Source: Streptomyces coeruleorubidus
GTDB lineage: Bacteria > Actinomycetota > Actinomycetes > Streptomycetales > Streptomycetaceae
Reading direction: 5' to 3'
Length of the DNA stretch: 64,000 nucleotides
NCBI RefSeq assembly: GCF_008705135.1
Contig: NZ_CP023694.1
Coordinates: forward strand, 6,677,001 to 6,741,000
This document shows positions 50,463 to 59,628 of this stretch, one piece after another; position 1 is the stretch's first letter, and the number at the start of each line of letters is the position of its first letter. Below the pieces are notes generated by a model. That model did not search any database. It saw only the letters and a list, made by a program, of their open reading frames with translations, and was not told the origin of the DNA. Both the position numbers and the translations under genes were made by a program.

Positions 50463-53306
50463 TCAACCGGAGAAGCCGACGTGCGCGAGCCGCAGCGGGC
50501 CGCGCAGTCTCAGGTGCACGTCGTGCACGCCGTGCACGCCCGCGGCGGCGACGGACGCGCCGAGCGAGACGTAGTCGTACGGGCCTGATGTGGGCGTGGC
50601 GGTCGACAGCACCGCGAGCGCCGGGCCGCCGTCGAGGGACAGCTCGACCGTGCCCTCACCGGCCACCTCCACCGTCACGCCGGAGATGCCGGGCCCGAAG
50701 TCGCAAGCACGGTAGACCAGTTCGCCCGCCGTCCCGTCCGCCGGCGTCACCGCGTCGCCCGACACCTTCGTACGGTCGACGATCTCGATGCCGCTCTGCT
50801 CGTCGAAGCCGGCCGCGGCCAGACCGCCCGCGACGACCGCGCGCGGCAGGGCCGGCTCGCCGTCGAGTGTGACGGTCGTCCGCAGCCGGACGTCCTCGCT
50901 GGAGGCCCCCGCCAGCAGCTCGTACGCGCCCGGCTCCAGGCGCCACCGGTCCTGGGCCACGTCCCAGAACTCGAAGGCGGACAGCGGGACCTGGAAAGCC
51001 AGCTCCGCCGTCGCCCCGGGGGCGAGGGCGACGCGGCGGTGGCCCAGCAGCTCGCGGCGCGGACGCGGGACGGACGGGTCGGCGGCCCGGGTGTAGAGCT
51101 GGGCGACCTCGTCGGCCGTGACGTCGCCGGTGTTGGTGACCGTGAAGGAGACGTGCACCGACCCGTCCTCCACCCGGGCCGACAGGCCGTCGTACGCGAA
51201 CGACGTGTACGACAGGCCGTGCCCGAAGGGGAACAGGGGCGTGCCCTCGAAGTACAGATACGTCTGCCGGCTCCCGATCACGTCGTAGTCGAGGAGGCCG
51301 GGCAGGTCGGCGTCGTCGGCGTACCAGGTCTGCGGGAGGCGGCCGGCGGGGGAGACGTCGCCGGCCAGCACGCGGGCCAGGGCGGTGCCGGCCGCCTGGC
51401 CGCCGTGCGCGGTCCACAGCACGGCCGGGAGGTCCGCCGGGTCGACCGCGTACGGGTAGGCGGAGACCAGTGCCAGCACGGTCGCCGGGTTCGCCGCGCG
51501 GGTGGCCCGCAGCAGCCGCTCCTGGTGCCCGGGCAGCCGCAGGGTCGTCCGGTCCTCGGTCTCGCGGCCGTTGATGTGCGGGTCGTTGCCCGCCACCACC
51601 ACGACCACGTCGGCCCGCGCGGCGGCACGCGCCACCGCCTCCTCGCCGCGCTCGGCGACCACCACCTCGAAGACCTCGGGATCTTCGTCGGCAACCTTCA
51701 CGCCGTCGGCGGAGACACACACGTGGCGACCCGTCCCCAGGTGCTTCAGGAGGTGCCCGTTCCCGTGCGGTTCAAGACGGAACGTCTCCTGGACGATCCA
51801 GCCCCCCGGCTGGTCGGCGGAGGCGCGGACGAAGCCGTCGTCGGCGACCGAGAGGTAGCGGCCGTCGGGCGCGCGCAGGGTCAGCACGCCCTCGCCCCAG
51901 TCGACCAGCGCCAGCTCGGTGCCGGTCGCGTCGGTGGTGAGCGGGGGCAGGTCGGTGCGGCCCGCGAGCAGGGCCGGGTCGAGGGCGCCCTCGGCGCCAC
52001 GCACCTCGTCGTCGGCGTCCGCGTCGGGGACGTGCAGGAAGGTCCCGGCCGAGGTCTTCAGCCGGACCCGGTCCACGCCCTCCGCGAACTCCACCCGCTC
52101 CGCCCCGAACCGCTCGTACAGGGCCTCCAGCGGGGTCGAGCGGTGGAGGAGCGTGCCGCTGTACCAGTCGAGCTTGCACTCGTCGGCGAGCAGACCGACC
52201 ACCGCGACCCGGGTGTCCGGGGCGAGCGGCAGCAGCCCGTCGTTCTTCAGCAGCACGACGGCCTGCTCGGCGGCCTCCTGCGCGAGGGCGCGGTGCGCCG
52301 GGGTGTCGAACTCGCTGGTGGCGTCGTGCGGGTCGTACTCCGGGTCGAACTCGCCGAGCCGGAAGCGGACCGAGAGCTGGCGGCGCACCGCCGTGTCGAC
52401 GTCGGCCTCGGTCAGCAGTCCGCGATCCACGGCGCCGCGCAGGCGGCCGATCATCTGCGAGGAGTCCGTGCCGTGGTCCGTGAAGCTGTCGACGCCCGCC
52501 ACGAGGGAGGCCGCGGTGGCCTCCTCGTGCGTGTCGAAGTAGTGCTCGGAGTCCACCAGGTTGCTCGGCGCGCCCGCGTCCGAGCAGACCAGCAGGTCCT
52601 CGTCGGTCCAGGCGCGCAGATGCTCGCCCAGGTACGGGGAGACGTGGTTGGGGCGGCCGTTGACCAGGTTGTACGCCGGCATCACCCCGGCCACGGCACC
52701 CGCCTCGACGGTCTCGCGGAAGGCACGCATGTCGTACTCGTGCAGCACCCGCGGGCGCACCGAGCTCGACGTCGTGGACCTGTCCGTCTCGTTGTTGTGG
52801 GCGAGCCAGTGCTTCAGCACGGGCGCTGTGCGCCAGTAGGTCGGGTGGTCGCCGCGCAGGCCGTGCGTGTAGGCGGTGGCGATCGCCGAGGTGAGCTTCG
52901 GGTCCTCCGAGTAGCCCTCCTCGTTGCGGCCCCACAGGGGGTGACGCAGCAGGTTGACGGTCGGCGCCCAGACGTTGAGACCGACCCGGTCGTCCTTGGC
53001 GCGCATCGCGCGGACCTCCTTGGACACCGCGTCGCCGACGCGCCGCACCAGCTCCGGGTTCCAGGTGGCACCCAGGCCGACGGCCTGCGGGAACACCGTC
53101 GCCGGGCCCATCCACGCCACGCCGTGCAGGGCCTCCTGGCCGGTGCGGAAGGCGGCGATGCCGAGCCGTTCGACGGCGGGCGCGAACTGGTGCAGGAAAG
53201 CGATCTTCTCCGCCGGCGTGAGCCGCGACAGGAGGTCGTCGATCCGCTTCGCGAACGGCAGGCGCGGATCGCGGAACGGCGGACTGGGCGGCGTGTGTGC
53301 GGTCAC
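50463..53306 (-). CDS. GH3 family beta-glucosidase/beta-xylosidase, cytoplasmic
   Basis: A 947-residue GH3 enzyme. The (beta/alpha)8 domain (1 to about 330) has GHGTDSSQM near its end and the nucleophile aspartate in LLVCSDAGAPS (about 242). The C-terminal GH3 sandwich (AVVLLKNDGLLPLAPDTRVAVVG, VVVVAGNDPHINGRETEDRTTLRLPG) is split by an insert of about 170 residues with a fascin/PA14-like look (LRAPDGRYLSVADDG, GRHVCVSADG). A fibronectin III-like domain (SYTSFAYDGLSARV) follows and a CBM6-like tail ends the protein. There is no signal peptide, so it acts on imported oligosaccharides. GTG at 53306 with AAAGGGA upstream. Divergent from the sugar transporter and under the same palindrome. Confidence 0.88.
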   Translation of the reverse strand: MTAHTPPSPPFRDPRLPFAKRIDDLLSRLTPAEKIAFLHQFAPAVERLGIAAFRTGQEALHGVAWMGPATVFPQAVGLGATWNPELVRRVGDAVSKEVRAMRAKDDRVGLNVWAPTVNLLRHPLWGRNEEGYSEDPKLTSAIATAYTHGLRGDHPTYWRTAPVLKHWLAHNNETDRSTTSSSVRPRVLHEYDMRAFRETVEAGAVAGVMPAYNLVNGRPNHVSPYLGEHLRAWTDEDLLVCSDAGAPSNLVDSEHYFDTHEEATAASLVAGVDSFTDHGTDSSQMIGRLRGAVDRGLLTEADVDTAVRRQLSVRFRLGEFDPEYDPHDATSEFDTPAHRALAQEAAEQAVVLLKNDGLLPLAPDTRVAVVGLLADECKLDWYSGTLLHRSTPLEALYERFGAERVEFAEGVDRVRLKTSAGTFLHVPDADADDEVRGAEGALDPALLAGRTDLPPLTTDATGTELALVDWGEGVLTLRAPDGRYLSVADDGFVRASADQPGGWIVQETFRLEPHGNGHLLKHLGTGRHVCVSADGVKVADEDPEVFEVVVAERGEEAVARAAARADVVVVVAGNDPHINGRETEDRTTLRLPGHQERLLRATRAANPATVLALVSAYPYAVDPADLPAVLWTAHGGQAAGTALARVLAGDVSPAGRLPQTWYADDADLPGLLDYDVIGSRQTYLYFEGTPLFPFGHGLSYTSFAYDGLSARVEDGSVHVSFTVTNTGDVTADEVAQLYTRAADPSVPRPRRELLGHRRVALAPGATAELAFQVPLSAFEFWDVAQDRWRLEPGAYELLAGASSEDVRLRTTVTLDGEPALPRAVVAGGLAAAGFDEQSGIEIVDRTKVSGDAVTPADGTAGELVYRACDFGPGISGVTVEVAGEGTVELSLDGGPALAVLSTATPTSGPYDYVSLGASVAAAGVHGVHDVHLRLRGPLRLAHVGFSG

Positions 53307-53341
53307 GTGGGATCCCTTTGCGGTGGAGCGGCCAGGCGCTT

Positions 53342-53355
53342 TCGAAGCGCTTCGA
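53342..53355. promoter_or_regulatory. LacI-type operator, copy 1 (GH3 side)
   Basis: TCGAAGCGCTTCGA, a perfect 14-bp palindrome with the central CG typical of LacI/GalR-family operators. It covers the expected transcription start of the GH3 promoter, a position that would block initiation. An identical copy lies 160 bases away. Confidence 0.75.
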
Positions 53356-53384
53356 TGCTGGGTCGACGACGGGTCGGGTGTCAA
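53355..53384 (-). promoter_or_regulatory. Promoter of the GH3 gene
   Basis: On the minus strand a perfect TTGACA (53384-53379), an 18-base spacer and CAGCAT (53360-53355). The start point is expected near 53348, inside operator copy 1. Confidence 0.6.
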
Positions 53385-53462
53385 GAGACCGGTGCCGTCC
53401 CTTCAAGCCGTGCAAGAGGAACGGTCCCCTCTCGTGCCTTCGAGGAAGTTTGGGGACGACCC

Positions 53463-53491
53463 TTGTGCACCCCTGGGCGTTCACTTAACCT
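53463..53491 (+). promoter_or_regulatory. Promoter of the carbohydrate importer operon
   Basis: TTGTGC (53463-53468), 17 bases, then TAACCT (53486-53491). The predicted start is near 53498, four bases before operator copy 2, giving a leader of about 130 bases to the lipoprotein gene. Confidence 0.5.
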
Positions 53492-53501
53492 CACAGCAAC
53501 A

Positions 53502-53515
53502 TCGAAGCGCTTCGA
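53502..53515. promoter_or_regulatory. LacI-type operator, copy 2 (transporter side)
   Basis: A second exact TCGAAGCGCTTCGA palindrome, just downstream of the transporter promoter. The two copies sit symmetrically over the starts of the divergent units, so a single repressor, not encoded in this window, probably switches both. Confidence 0.75.
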
Positions 53516-53630
53516 CTACGACAGCCCCTGCTGGGTCGAAAGCTCGCTTCGGCTCAGCCAGTTCCACTCGAGACACCGCAGCCGACGGCCCACCGCCGGG
53601 TGTCCTGGTGCGCCATGAAGGGTTGACGCA

Positions 53631-55322
53631 ATGACGCCGAACGCCGCCTCCGCCTCCTCCGGACCGAGCCGGAGAAGTTTCCTCGCCTCCACGGCGGTCG
53701 CCACCGCAGCGGTGGCGGGGGGAATGCCGCTGCTCTCCGCCTGCGGCGGGTCGGGCGGCGGGGGGCAGGACGGCACCACTTCGGGGAAGGACGCGAAGAA
53801 GATCCTGCCGGCGTACGTGGCGACCAACGTGGTGAAGCCGGACATCCCCGCCAAGAACGGCTCGGCCATCGGCTTCACCAGCAAGCTGGATCTCTCCACC
53901 CTCAAGACCTCGGTCCCGAAACAGCTCGGCAAGGGCGGCAAAGTCACCGTCATGGCGCCGTTCTGGGGCTCGCCGCCGAAGCAGAACAACGCCTACTACA
54001 AGGCGATGAACGACCTGATCGGCGTCGACGTCGTCTGGCAGAACCAGGACGGCAACACCTACGACCAGAAGCTCGGCGCGGTCCTCGCCTCCAGCGACGT
54101 CCCGGACGTGGTGGTCGTCCCCGGGTGGAACATGGGCGGCAAGATACCCAGCGCCATCATCAGCAAGTTCGCCGACCTCGGCCCCTACCTGTCCGGGGAC
54201 AAGGTCAAGGAGTACCCGAACCTCGCGGCGATCCCGACCGACGCCTGGCAGCGCTCCATCTTCGGCGGCAAGCTGCGCGGCCTGCCCATGCCGGCGCCGT
54301 CCGCCCCCTCCATGGTGCCCCTGTACCGGCAGGACATCTTCGAGAAGGAGGGCTACGAAGTCCCGAAGTCCTGCGACGAGTTCATGGCCCTGGCCAAGGA
54401 GATCACCAACGCCAAGGCCAAGCGGTGGGCCTGCCTGGACATGAAGTGGACCGCCTTCCAGGCCTTCGGTGTGCTCTCGGGCAGCGAGAAGCCGCTCGGC
54501 TGGAACCTCGTCGACGGCAAGCTCGTCAACCGCATCGAGACCGAGGAGTTCCTCGAGGCGCTGGAGTGGTCCCGGAAGCTCTTCGCCGCCGGGGTCGTCC
54601 ACCCCGACTCCAAGATGGGCAAGAACGCCCCCGATGCGGGCCCCAAGTTCGCGGCGGGCGAGTTCCTGATCTACCCCAACAACATCTCCCAGTGGTGGGG
54701 CCGCACCGCTGAACAGGCCACTCAGAACCCGGACTTCAAGATCTGGGGCATGGACGTCTGGGGCCACGACGGCGGCGACCCCATCCTGTGGGCCGACCAG
54801 CCCGCCGGCATCTTCGCCTTCGTCAGCAAGAAGGCCTCCGAGTCGGTCATCCGCGACGTGCTGGCCGTCGCCAATGTCACCGCGGCGCCGTACGGCACCA
54901 AGGAGTACATGATGACCAACTACGGCGTCGAAGGCACCCACTACACCGTCAAGGACGGCGTCCCCGTCAAGTCCGACAAGGGCAACATCGAGGTGATGAA
55001 CGCCTACGTCATGGTCGCGAGCCCCGCCGCGACCCTCGCGCACCCTGACTTCCCCGAGGTCGCCAAGGGCCAGGTCGAGTGGCAGCAGCGCATGGGCGCC
55101 CTCGCCAAGAAGTCCTCCTTCTGGGGCATGCAGATCACCGAGCCCGCCCGGTACACCAACCTCTCGAACGACGCCGAGCAGCTCGAGGACGACATCGTCC
55201 GCGGCCGGAAGAAGATCAGCGACATGCAGCAGTTCGTATCCGACTGGAAGAGCAAGGGCGGCGACAAGCTGCGCGACTGGTACCAGAAGCTTCTCGACGA
55301 GAACGGCTCGGCGGCGAGCTGA
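53631..55322 (+). CDS. Carbohydrate ABC transporter substrate-binding lipoprotein
   Basis: A 563-residue extracellular solute-binding protein, of the long LplA/YtcQ type that binds oligosaccharides. A twin-arginine signal (PSRRSFLASTAV, arginines 14-15) leads to the lipobox LLSAC (Cys 38), so it should be a Tat-exported lipoprotein. The mature part includes KVTVMAPFWGSPPKQNNAYYKAMNDLIGVDVVWQNQDGNTYDQKLGAVLASSDVPDVVVVPGW. It starts the importer operon and likely binds xyloglucan-derived oligosaccharides, given the hydrolases downstream. Confidence 0.9.
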   Translation: MTPNAASASSGPSRRSFLASTAVATAAVAGGMPLLSACGGSGGGGQDGTTSGKDAKKILPAYVATNVVKPDIPAKNGSAIGFTSKLDLSTLKTSVPKQLGKGGKVTVMAPFWGSPPKQNNAYYKAMNDLIGVDVVWQNQDGNTYDQKLGAVLASSDVPDVVVVPGWNMGGKIPSAIISKFADLGPYLSGDKVKEYPNLAAIPTDAWQRSIFGGKLRGLPMPAPSAPSMVPLYRQDIFEKEGYEVPKSCDEFMALAKEITNAKAKRWACLDMKWTAFQAFGVLSGSEKPLGWNLVDGKLVNRIETEEFLEALEWSRKLFAAGVVHPDSKMGKNAPDAGPKFAAGEFLIYPNNISQWWGRTAEQATQNPDFKIWGMDVWGHDGGDPILWADQPAGIFAFVSKKASESVIRDVLAVANVTAAPYGTKEYMMTNYGVEGTHYTVKDGVPVKSDKGNIEVMNAYVMVASPAATLAHPDFPEVAKGQVEWQQRMGALAKKSSFWGMQITEPARYTNLSNDAEQLEDDIVRGRKKISDMQQFVSDWKSKGGDKLRDWYQKLLDENGSAAS

Positions 55323-55349
55323 CCAGGCTCTGAGGCAAGGAGAATTGCC

Positions 55350-56384
55350 GTGTCCCACAGCACGGTGCCTCGGAGCAGCACCGAGGCCGGAACGCCCGAG
55401 AAGGTCCCGGTGGCGTCCGGTGACACCACCGGTTTCCGGGAGAAGCCACCTGCGGGCAAGCTGAGCCTCCGGCACAGGTTCCGACGCGATCGCGTCCTGG
55501 TGCTCATGACGCTGCCGGCCGTCCTGCTGGTGCTGGTCTTCAACTACCTGCCCATCCTCGGCAATGTCGTCGCCTTCCAGGACTACGACCCCTACATCAG
55601 CGACAACGGCATCATCTCCATCCTGAACAGCCCCTTCGTGGGCGTGGAGAACTTCCAGCGGATCTTCGAGGACTCGGCCTTCTGGAACGCCGTCGAGAAC
55701 ACGTTGGTGCTGTTCTTCGTCCAGCTCCTGCTGTTCTTCCCGATCCCGATCCTGCTCGCTCTGCTCATCAACAGCGTGGTCCGGCCTCGCGTGCGGGCCG
55801 TCGCGCAGGCGGTGCTCTACCTGCCGCACTTCTTCTCGTGGGTGCTGGTCATCGCCGTCTTCCAGCAGATGTTCGGCGGCGCGGGAATGCTCTCCCAGCT
55901 GCTGCGCCAGAACGGGTACGACGGCATCGACATCATGACCAACCCGGACACTTTCCCCTTCCTGCTCACCGCGGAGAGCGTGTGGAAGGACGCCGGGTGG
56001 GGGATCATCGTCTTCCTCGCCGCCCTGGCGTCGGTCAGCCCGGACCTGTACGAGGCCGCCGCGATGGACGGCGCGGGACGCTGGCGCCGCATGTGGCACG
56101 TCACCCTCCCCGCCCTGCGGCCGGTCATCGCGCTCCTGCTCGTGTTGCGCGTCGGCGACGCCCTGACTGTCGGGTTCGAACAGATCCTGCTGCAACGCGA
56201 CGCCGTCGGACCGGGTGCGGGAGAGGTCCTCGACACCTTCGTGTGGTGGAACGGCGTGCGCAACCAGGACTTCAGCTACGCGGCCGCCGCCGGTCTCATC
56301 AAGGGCGTGGTCAGCATCGGCCTGGTCCTCGCCGCGAACAAGGTGGCCCATCTCATGGGCGAGCAGGGGGTGTACAAGAAGTGA
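55350..56384 (+). CDS. Carbohydrate ABC transporter permease (LplB/UgpA type)
   Basis: A 344-residue permease with six helices after a cytoplasmic head of about 45 residues. It has LMTLPAVLLVLVFNYLPILGNVVAFQDYDP, AQAVLYLPHFFSWVLVIAVFQQMFGG and the EAA loop YEAAAMDGAGRWRRMWHVTLPALRPVIALLLVL. GTG start with AGGAG upstream. Its stop overlaps the next permease start (GTGA). Confidence 0.92.
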   Translation: MSHSTVPRSSTEAGTPEKVPVASGDTTGFREKPPAGKLSLRHRFRRDRVLVLMTLPAVLLVLVFNYLPILGNVVAFQDYDPYISDNGIISILNSPFVGVENFQRIFEDSAFWNAVENTLVLFFVQLLLFFPIPILLALLINSVVRPRVRAVAQAVLYLPHFFSWVLVIAVFQQMFGGAGMLSQLLRQNGYDGIDIMTNPDTFPFLLTAESVWKDAGWGIIVFLAALASVSPDLYEAAAMDGAGRWRRMWHVTLPALRPVIALLLVLRVGDALTVGFEQILLQRDAVGPGAGEVLDTFVWWNGVRNQDFSYAAAAGLIKGVVSIGLVLAANKVAHLMGEQGVYKK

Positions 56385-57316
56385 CCGCCGTCATCGAGAA
56401 ACCGGCGAACAAGTCGCGCCCGTGGGCCGCGCCGCCCCGCCCCGCGTGGGAGGAGGAGCCTTCCAAGGCCGGCCTCGCGGGCAAGGGCATCGCCCTGTCG
56501 TTCGCCTGCCTGGCGATCCTCTTCCCGCTGTGGATCGTGATCGTCACCAGCCTGTCCTCGCGGAAGACCATCGACGAGGCGGGGGGCCTGGTGCTGGTGC
56601 CCAAGGGCATCACTCTCATCGCGTACCAGGAACTGCTCAGCGGCGGCCAGGTCACCCGCGCCGCGATCATCAGCATCCTCGTCACCCTGGTCGGCACGCT
56701 GTTCTCCATGGCGGTGTCCGTGCTGTGCGCCTACGGCCTCTCCCGGAGCGGATCCCTGGGCCACCGCTGGATCCTGATGACGCTGCTGGCGACCATGTTC
56801 TTCAGCGCCGGCCTCATCCCCACGTACCTGCTCGTGCAGTCCCTCGGCCTGATGGACAGCTATCTTGCGCTGATCCTGCCGAGCGCGATCAGCGTCTTCA
56901 ACATCCTCGTACTGCGCGGCTTCTTCATGGGGATCTCGCAGGAACTCATCGACAGCGCACGTATCGACGGTGCCGGAGACTTCCGCATCCTCCGGCAGAT
57001 CGTCATGCCGCTGTCACGGGCCGTCCTCGCGGTGATCACACTGTTCTACGCCGTCGGGTACTGGAGTGCCTGGTTCAACGCGTCGCTCTACCTGAACGAC
57101 CAGGACATGATGCCGTTGCAGAACGTCATGATCCAGCTCGTGCAGAAGCAGGAAGCACCGGTCGGCCTGGGCCAGGCCATCAAGACCGGTCAGCTGTCGG
57201 GGCTGGCGGTGCAGATGGCGGTCATGGTGATGGCCCTGTTGCCGGTTGCCGTGCTGTCGCCCTTCGTCCAGCGGCACTTCAAGAAGGGCATGCTCACAGG
57301 GGCCGTGAAGGGCTGA
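56381..57316 (+). CDS. Carbohydrate ABC transporter permease (LplC/UgpE type)
   Basis: A 311-residue second permease. Six helices; conserved FPLWIVIVTSLSSRKTIDEAGGLVLVPKGITLIAYQELL, FFSAGLIPTYLLVQSLGLMDSYLALILPSAISVFNILVLRGFF and the EAA loop IDSARIDGAGDFRILRQIVMPLSRAVLAVITLFY. No ATPase gene follows; sugar importers of Streptomyces often share the multi-purpose ATPase MsiK encoded elsewhere, which I infer here. GTG start overlapping the previous stop by four bases. Confidence 0.92.
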   Translation: MTAVIEKPANKSRPWAAPPRPAWEEEPSKAGLAGKGIALSFACLAILFPLWIVIVTSLSSRKTIDEAGGLVLVPKGITLIAYQELLSGGQVTRAAIISILVTLVGTLFSMAVSVLCAYGLSRSGSLGHRWILMTLLATMFFSAGLIPTYLLVQSLGLMDSYLALILPSAISVFNILVLRGFFMGISQELIDSARIDGAGDFRILRQIVMPLSRAVLAVITLFYAVGYWSAWFNASLYLNDQDMMPLQNVMIQLVQKQEAPVGLGQAIKTGQLSGLAVQMAVMVMALLPVAVLSPFVQRHFKKGMLTGAVKG

Positions 57317-57373
57317 CCTCAGGGCTGCCGGCTGTTCGTCGTCCGGGGCTGCTTCGCGGCTTGTCGCGCAGTT

Positions 57374-57390
57374 CCCCGCGCCCCTGAGGG
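57374..57390. repeat. Streptomyces dispersed intergenic repeat (inverted relative to 29030)
   Basis: CCCCGCGCCCCTGAGGG, preceded by TTGTCGCGCAGTT, is the typical GC-rich intergenic repeat of Streptomyces. It lies in the 110-base gap between the second permease and the GH74 gene and might slow transcription between them. Confidence 0.65.
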
Positions 57391-57426
57391 CACCTACTTC
57401 CCCCTCTTGCGAGAACGAGGTATGTC

Positions 57427-59628
57427 ATGAGCACGTTTCACCTCAGCAGACGTTCCGTGCTGGCCGGGACCGCGGTCGCCGCCGCAGCCGTCTCCCTGCC
57501 GCTCGCCCAGGGACGCGCACAAGCCACCGCCACCCCCGCGAAGAACGGGTACCGCTGGCGCGGCGCCGCCCAGGGCGGCACCGGTTTCATCACCGGTGTG
57601 CTGTTCCACCCCTCCGTCAAGGGGCTCGCCTACCTGCGCACCGACATCGGCGGCGCCTACCGCTGGGACGACCGGACCGACCGCTGGACCCCGCTGACCG
57701 ACCACCTCGGCTGGGACGACTGGAACCTGCTCGGTGTGGAGGCCATGGCCGTCGACCCGGCGCATCCGAACCGGCTGTACCTCGCCCTCGGCACGTACGC
57801 CCAGTCGTGGGCCGGCAACGGGGCGGTGCTGCGGTCGGAGGACCGCGGCGCCACCTGGAAGCGCGCCGACCTCACCGTGAAGCTCGGGGCCAACGAGGAC
57901 GGGCGCGGCTGCGGGGAGCGGCTGCTCGTCGACCCGCGGGACAGCGACACCCTGTGGCTCGGCACCCGGCACGACGGGCTGCTCAAGTCGACCGACCGGG
58001 GCGCCACCTGGAAGGCCGTGAGCTTCCCGGCCACCCCGAGCGCCACCGGCCAGGGCATCACGCTCCTCGTCGCCGCGGGTCGTGCCGTCTACGCCGGCTG
58101 GGGCGACTCCGACGGCACCTCCGCGAACCTCTACAGAACCGCCGACGGCACCGCTTGGGAGGCCGTCCCCGGGCAGCCCGCCGGCACCGCCGCCAAAGTC
58201 CCGATCCGGGCCGCGTTCGACCGGCACACCCGCGAGCTGTACGTGACGTACGCCAACGCCCCGGGTCCGAACGGCCAGTCCGACGGCAGTGTGCACAAGC
58301 TGCGTACGACCACCGGGAAGTGGACCGAGGTCACGCCCGTGAAGCCGGGCGGCACGACGGCCGACGGCTCCGCCGACGCCTTCGGCTACGGCGGGGTCGC
58401 CGTCGACGCCCGCCGCCCGGGCACGCTCGTCGTCTCCACCAACAACCGCTGGGCCGAGATCGACACCGTGTTCCGCTCCACCGACGGCGGCCGCACCTGG
58501 ACGTCCCTGAAGGACAAGGCCGTCTTCGACGTGTCCGAGACGCCGTACCTCAAGTGGGGCGGGGACGAGCCCAAGTTCGGCTGGTGGATCCAGGCCGTCG
58601 CCCTCGACCCGTACGACTCCCGGCACATCGTCTACGGCACCGGCGCCACCCTCTACGGCACCCGCGACCTCAAGCGCTGGGCCCCGCAGATCCGCGGTGT
58701 GGAGGAGGCGTCCATCCGTCAGCTGATCTCCCCTCCGGCCGGAGAGGCGCACCTGATCAGCGGGTCCGGGGACATCGGCGTGATGTACCACGAGCGGCTC
58801 ACGGCGTCCCCCTCGCGGGGCATGGCGTCGAACCCGGTGTTCGGCACGTCGACCGGGCTCGCGCTCGCCGCGGCCAAGCCGTCGTACGTCGTGCGGGCCG
58901 GCTGGGGCGACAACGGCAACGGCGCCTGGTCGAACGACGGCGGCAAGACCTGGGCCCCCTTCGAGTCACAGCCGTCCATGGCCAAGTCCGCGCCGGGACC
59001 GATCACCACCAACGCCGACGGCAGCGTGCTGCTGTGGTCCTTCGGCACGGGCAACCCGGGCTTCCGCTCGGCGGACAACGGGAAAAGCTGGTCCGAGGTG
59101 GCCTCCTTCCCGAAGGGGGCGGTCCCCGTCGCGGACCCGATCGACCCCATCCGCTTCTACGCCTTCGACACCACCACCGGCACGCTCCACGCCAGCACCG
59201 ACAGCGGCCGGACCTTCACCGCGCGGGCCACCGGCCTGAACTCGGGCGACACCGAGTTCCAGTTGGCCGTGGCTCCGGGCCGCTCCGGCGACCTGTGGCT
59301 GAGCCTGAAGTGGAACGGGCTGTACCGCTCCACCGACGGCGGTGCGACCTTCACCAAGGTCGGGAGCTGCTGGGCGTCGTACACCCTCGGCTTCGGCAAG
59401 GCCGCCGAGGGCGCCTCCTACCCGGCGCTCTACATGGTCGGCTCCACCGAGAGCATCACCGCCGTGTACCGCTCCGACGACGAGGCGAAGAGCTGGACCC
59501 GGATCAACGACGACCAGCACCAGTGGGGCTGGATCGGCGCGGCCATCAGCGGGGACCCGCGCGTCTACGGCCGCGTGTACATCGCCACCAACGGGCGCGG
59601 AGTGCAGTACGGGGAGCCTGCCCGATGA
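57427..59628 (+). CDS. GH74 family xyloglucanase, secreted
   Basis: A 733-residue enzyme with a Tat signal (HLSRRSVLAGTAVAAAAVSLPLAQGRAQA) and no carbohydrate-binding module. The mature part matches GH74: YRWRGAAQGGTGFITGVLFHPSVKGLAYLRTDIGGAYRWDD, where the aspartate of RTDIGG is a catalytic residue, repeated BNR/Asp-box units (STDRGATWKA, STDGGRTWTS, STDGGATFTK), and GSGDIGVMYHE. GH74 enzymes fold as twin seven-bladed propellers and cut the xyloglucan backbone. It starts the hydrolase sub-operon; its stop overlaps the GH42 start by four bases. Confidence 0.9.
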   Translation: MSTFHLSRRSVLAGTAVAAAAVSLPLAQGRAQATATPAKNGYRWRGAAQGGTGFITGVLFHPSVKGLAYLRTDIGGAYRWDDRTDRWTPLTDHLGWDDWNLLGVEAMAVDPAHPNRLYLALGTYAQSWAGNGAVLRSEDRGATWKRADLTVKLGANEDGRGCGERLLVDPRDSDTLWLGTRHDGLLKSTDRGATWKAVSFPATPSATGQGITLLVAAGRAVYAGWGDSDGTSANLYRTADGTAWEAVPGQPAGTAAKVPIRAAFDRHTRELYVTYANAPGPNGQSDGSVHKLRTTTGKWTEVTPVKPGGTTADGSADAFGYGGVAVDARRPGTLVVSTNNRWAEIDTVFRSTDGGRTWTSLKDKAVFDVSETPYLKWGGDEPKFGWWIQAVALDPYDSRHIVYGTGATLYGTRDLKRWAPQIRGVEEASIRQLISPPAGEAHLISGSGDIGVMYHERLTASPSRGMASNPVFGTSTGLALAAAKPSYVVRAGWGDNGNGAWSNDGGKTWAPFESQPSMAKSAPGPITTNADGSVLLWSFGTGNPGFRSADNGKSWSEVASFPKGAVPVADPIDPIRFYAFDTTTGTLHASTDSGRTFTARATGLNSGDTEFQLAVAPGRSGDLWLSLKWNGLYRSTDGGATFTKVGSCWASYTLGFGKAAEGASYPALYMVGSTESITAVYRSDDEAKSWTRINDDQHQWGWIGAAISGDPRVYGRVYIATNGRGVQYGEPAR

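Noticed and set aside
53481..56351. A 956-codon minus-strand frame opposite the sugar transporter
   Set aside because: Asp/Val/Glu/Gly-rich translation typical of antisense frames in high-GC genes; no motif, no ribosome-binding site, and the plus strand has a complete ABC importer.
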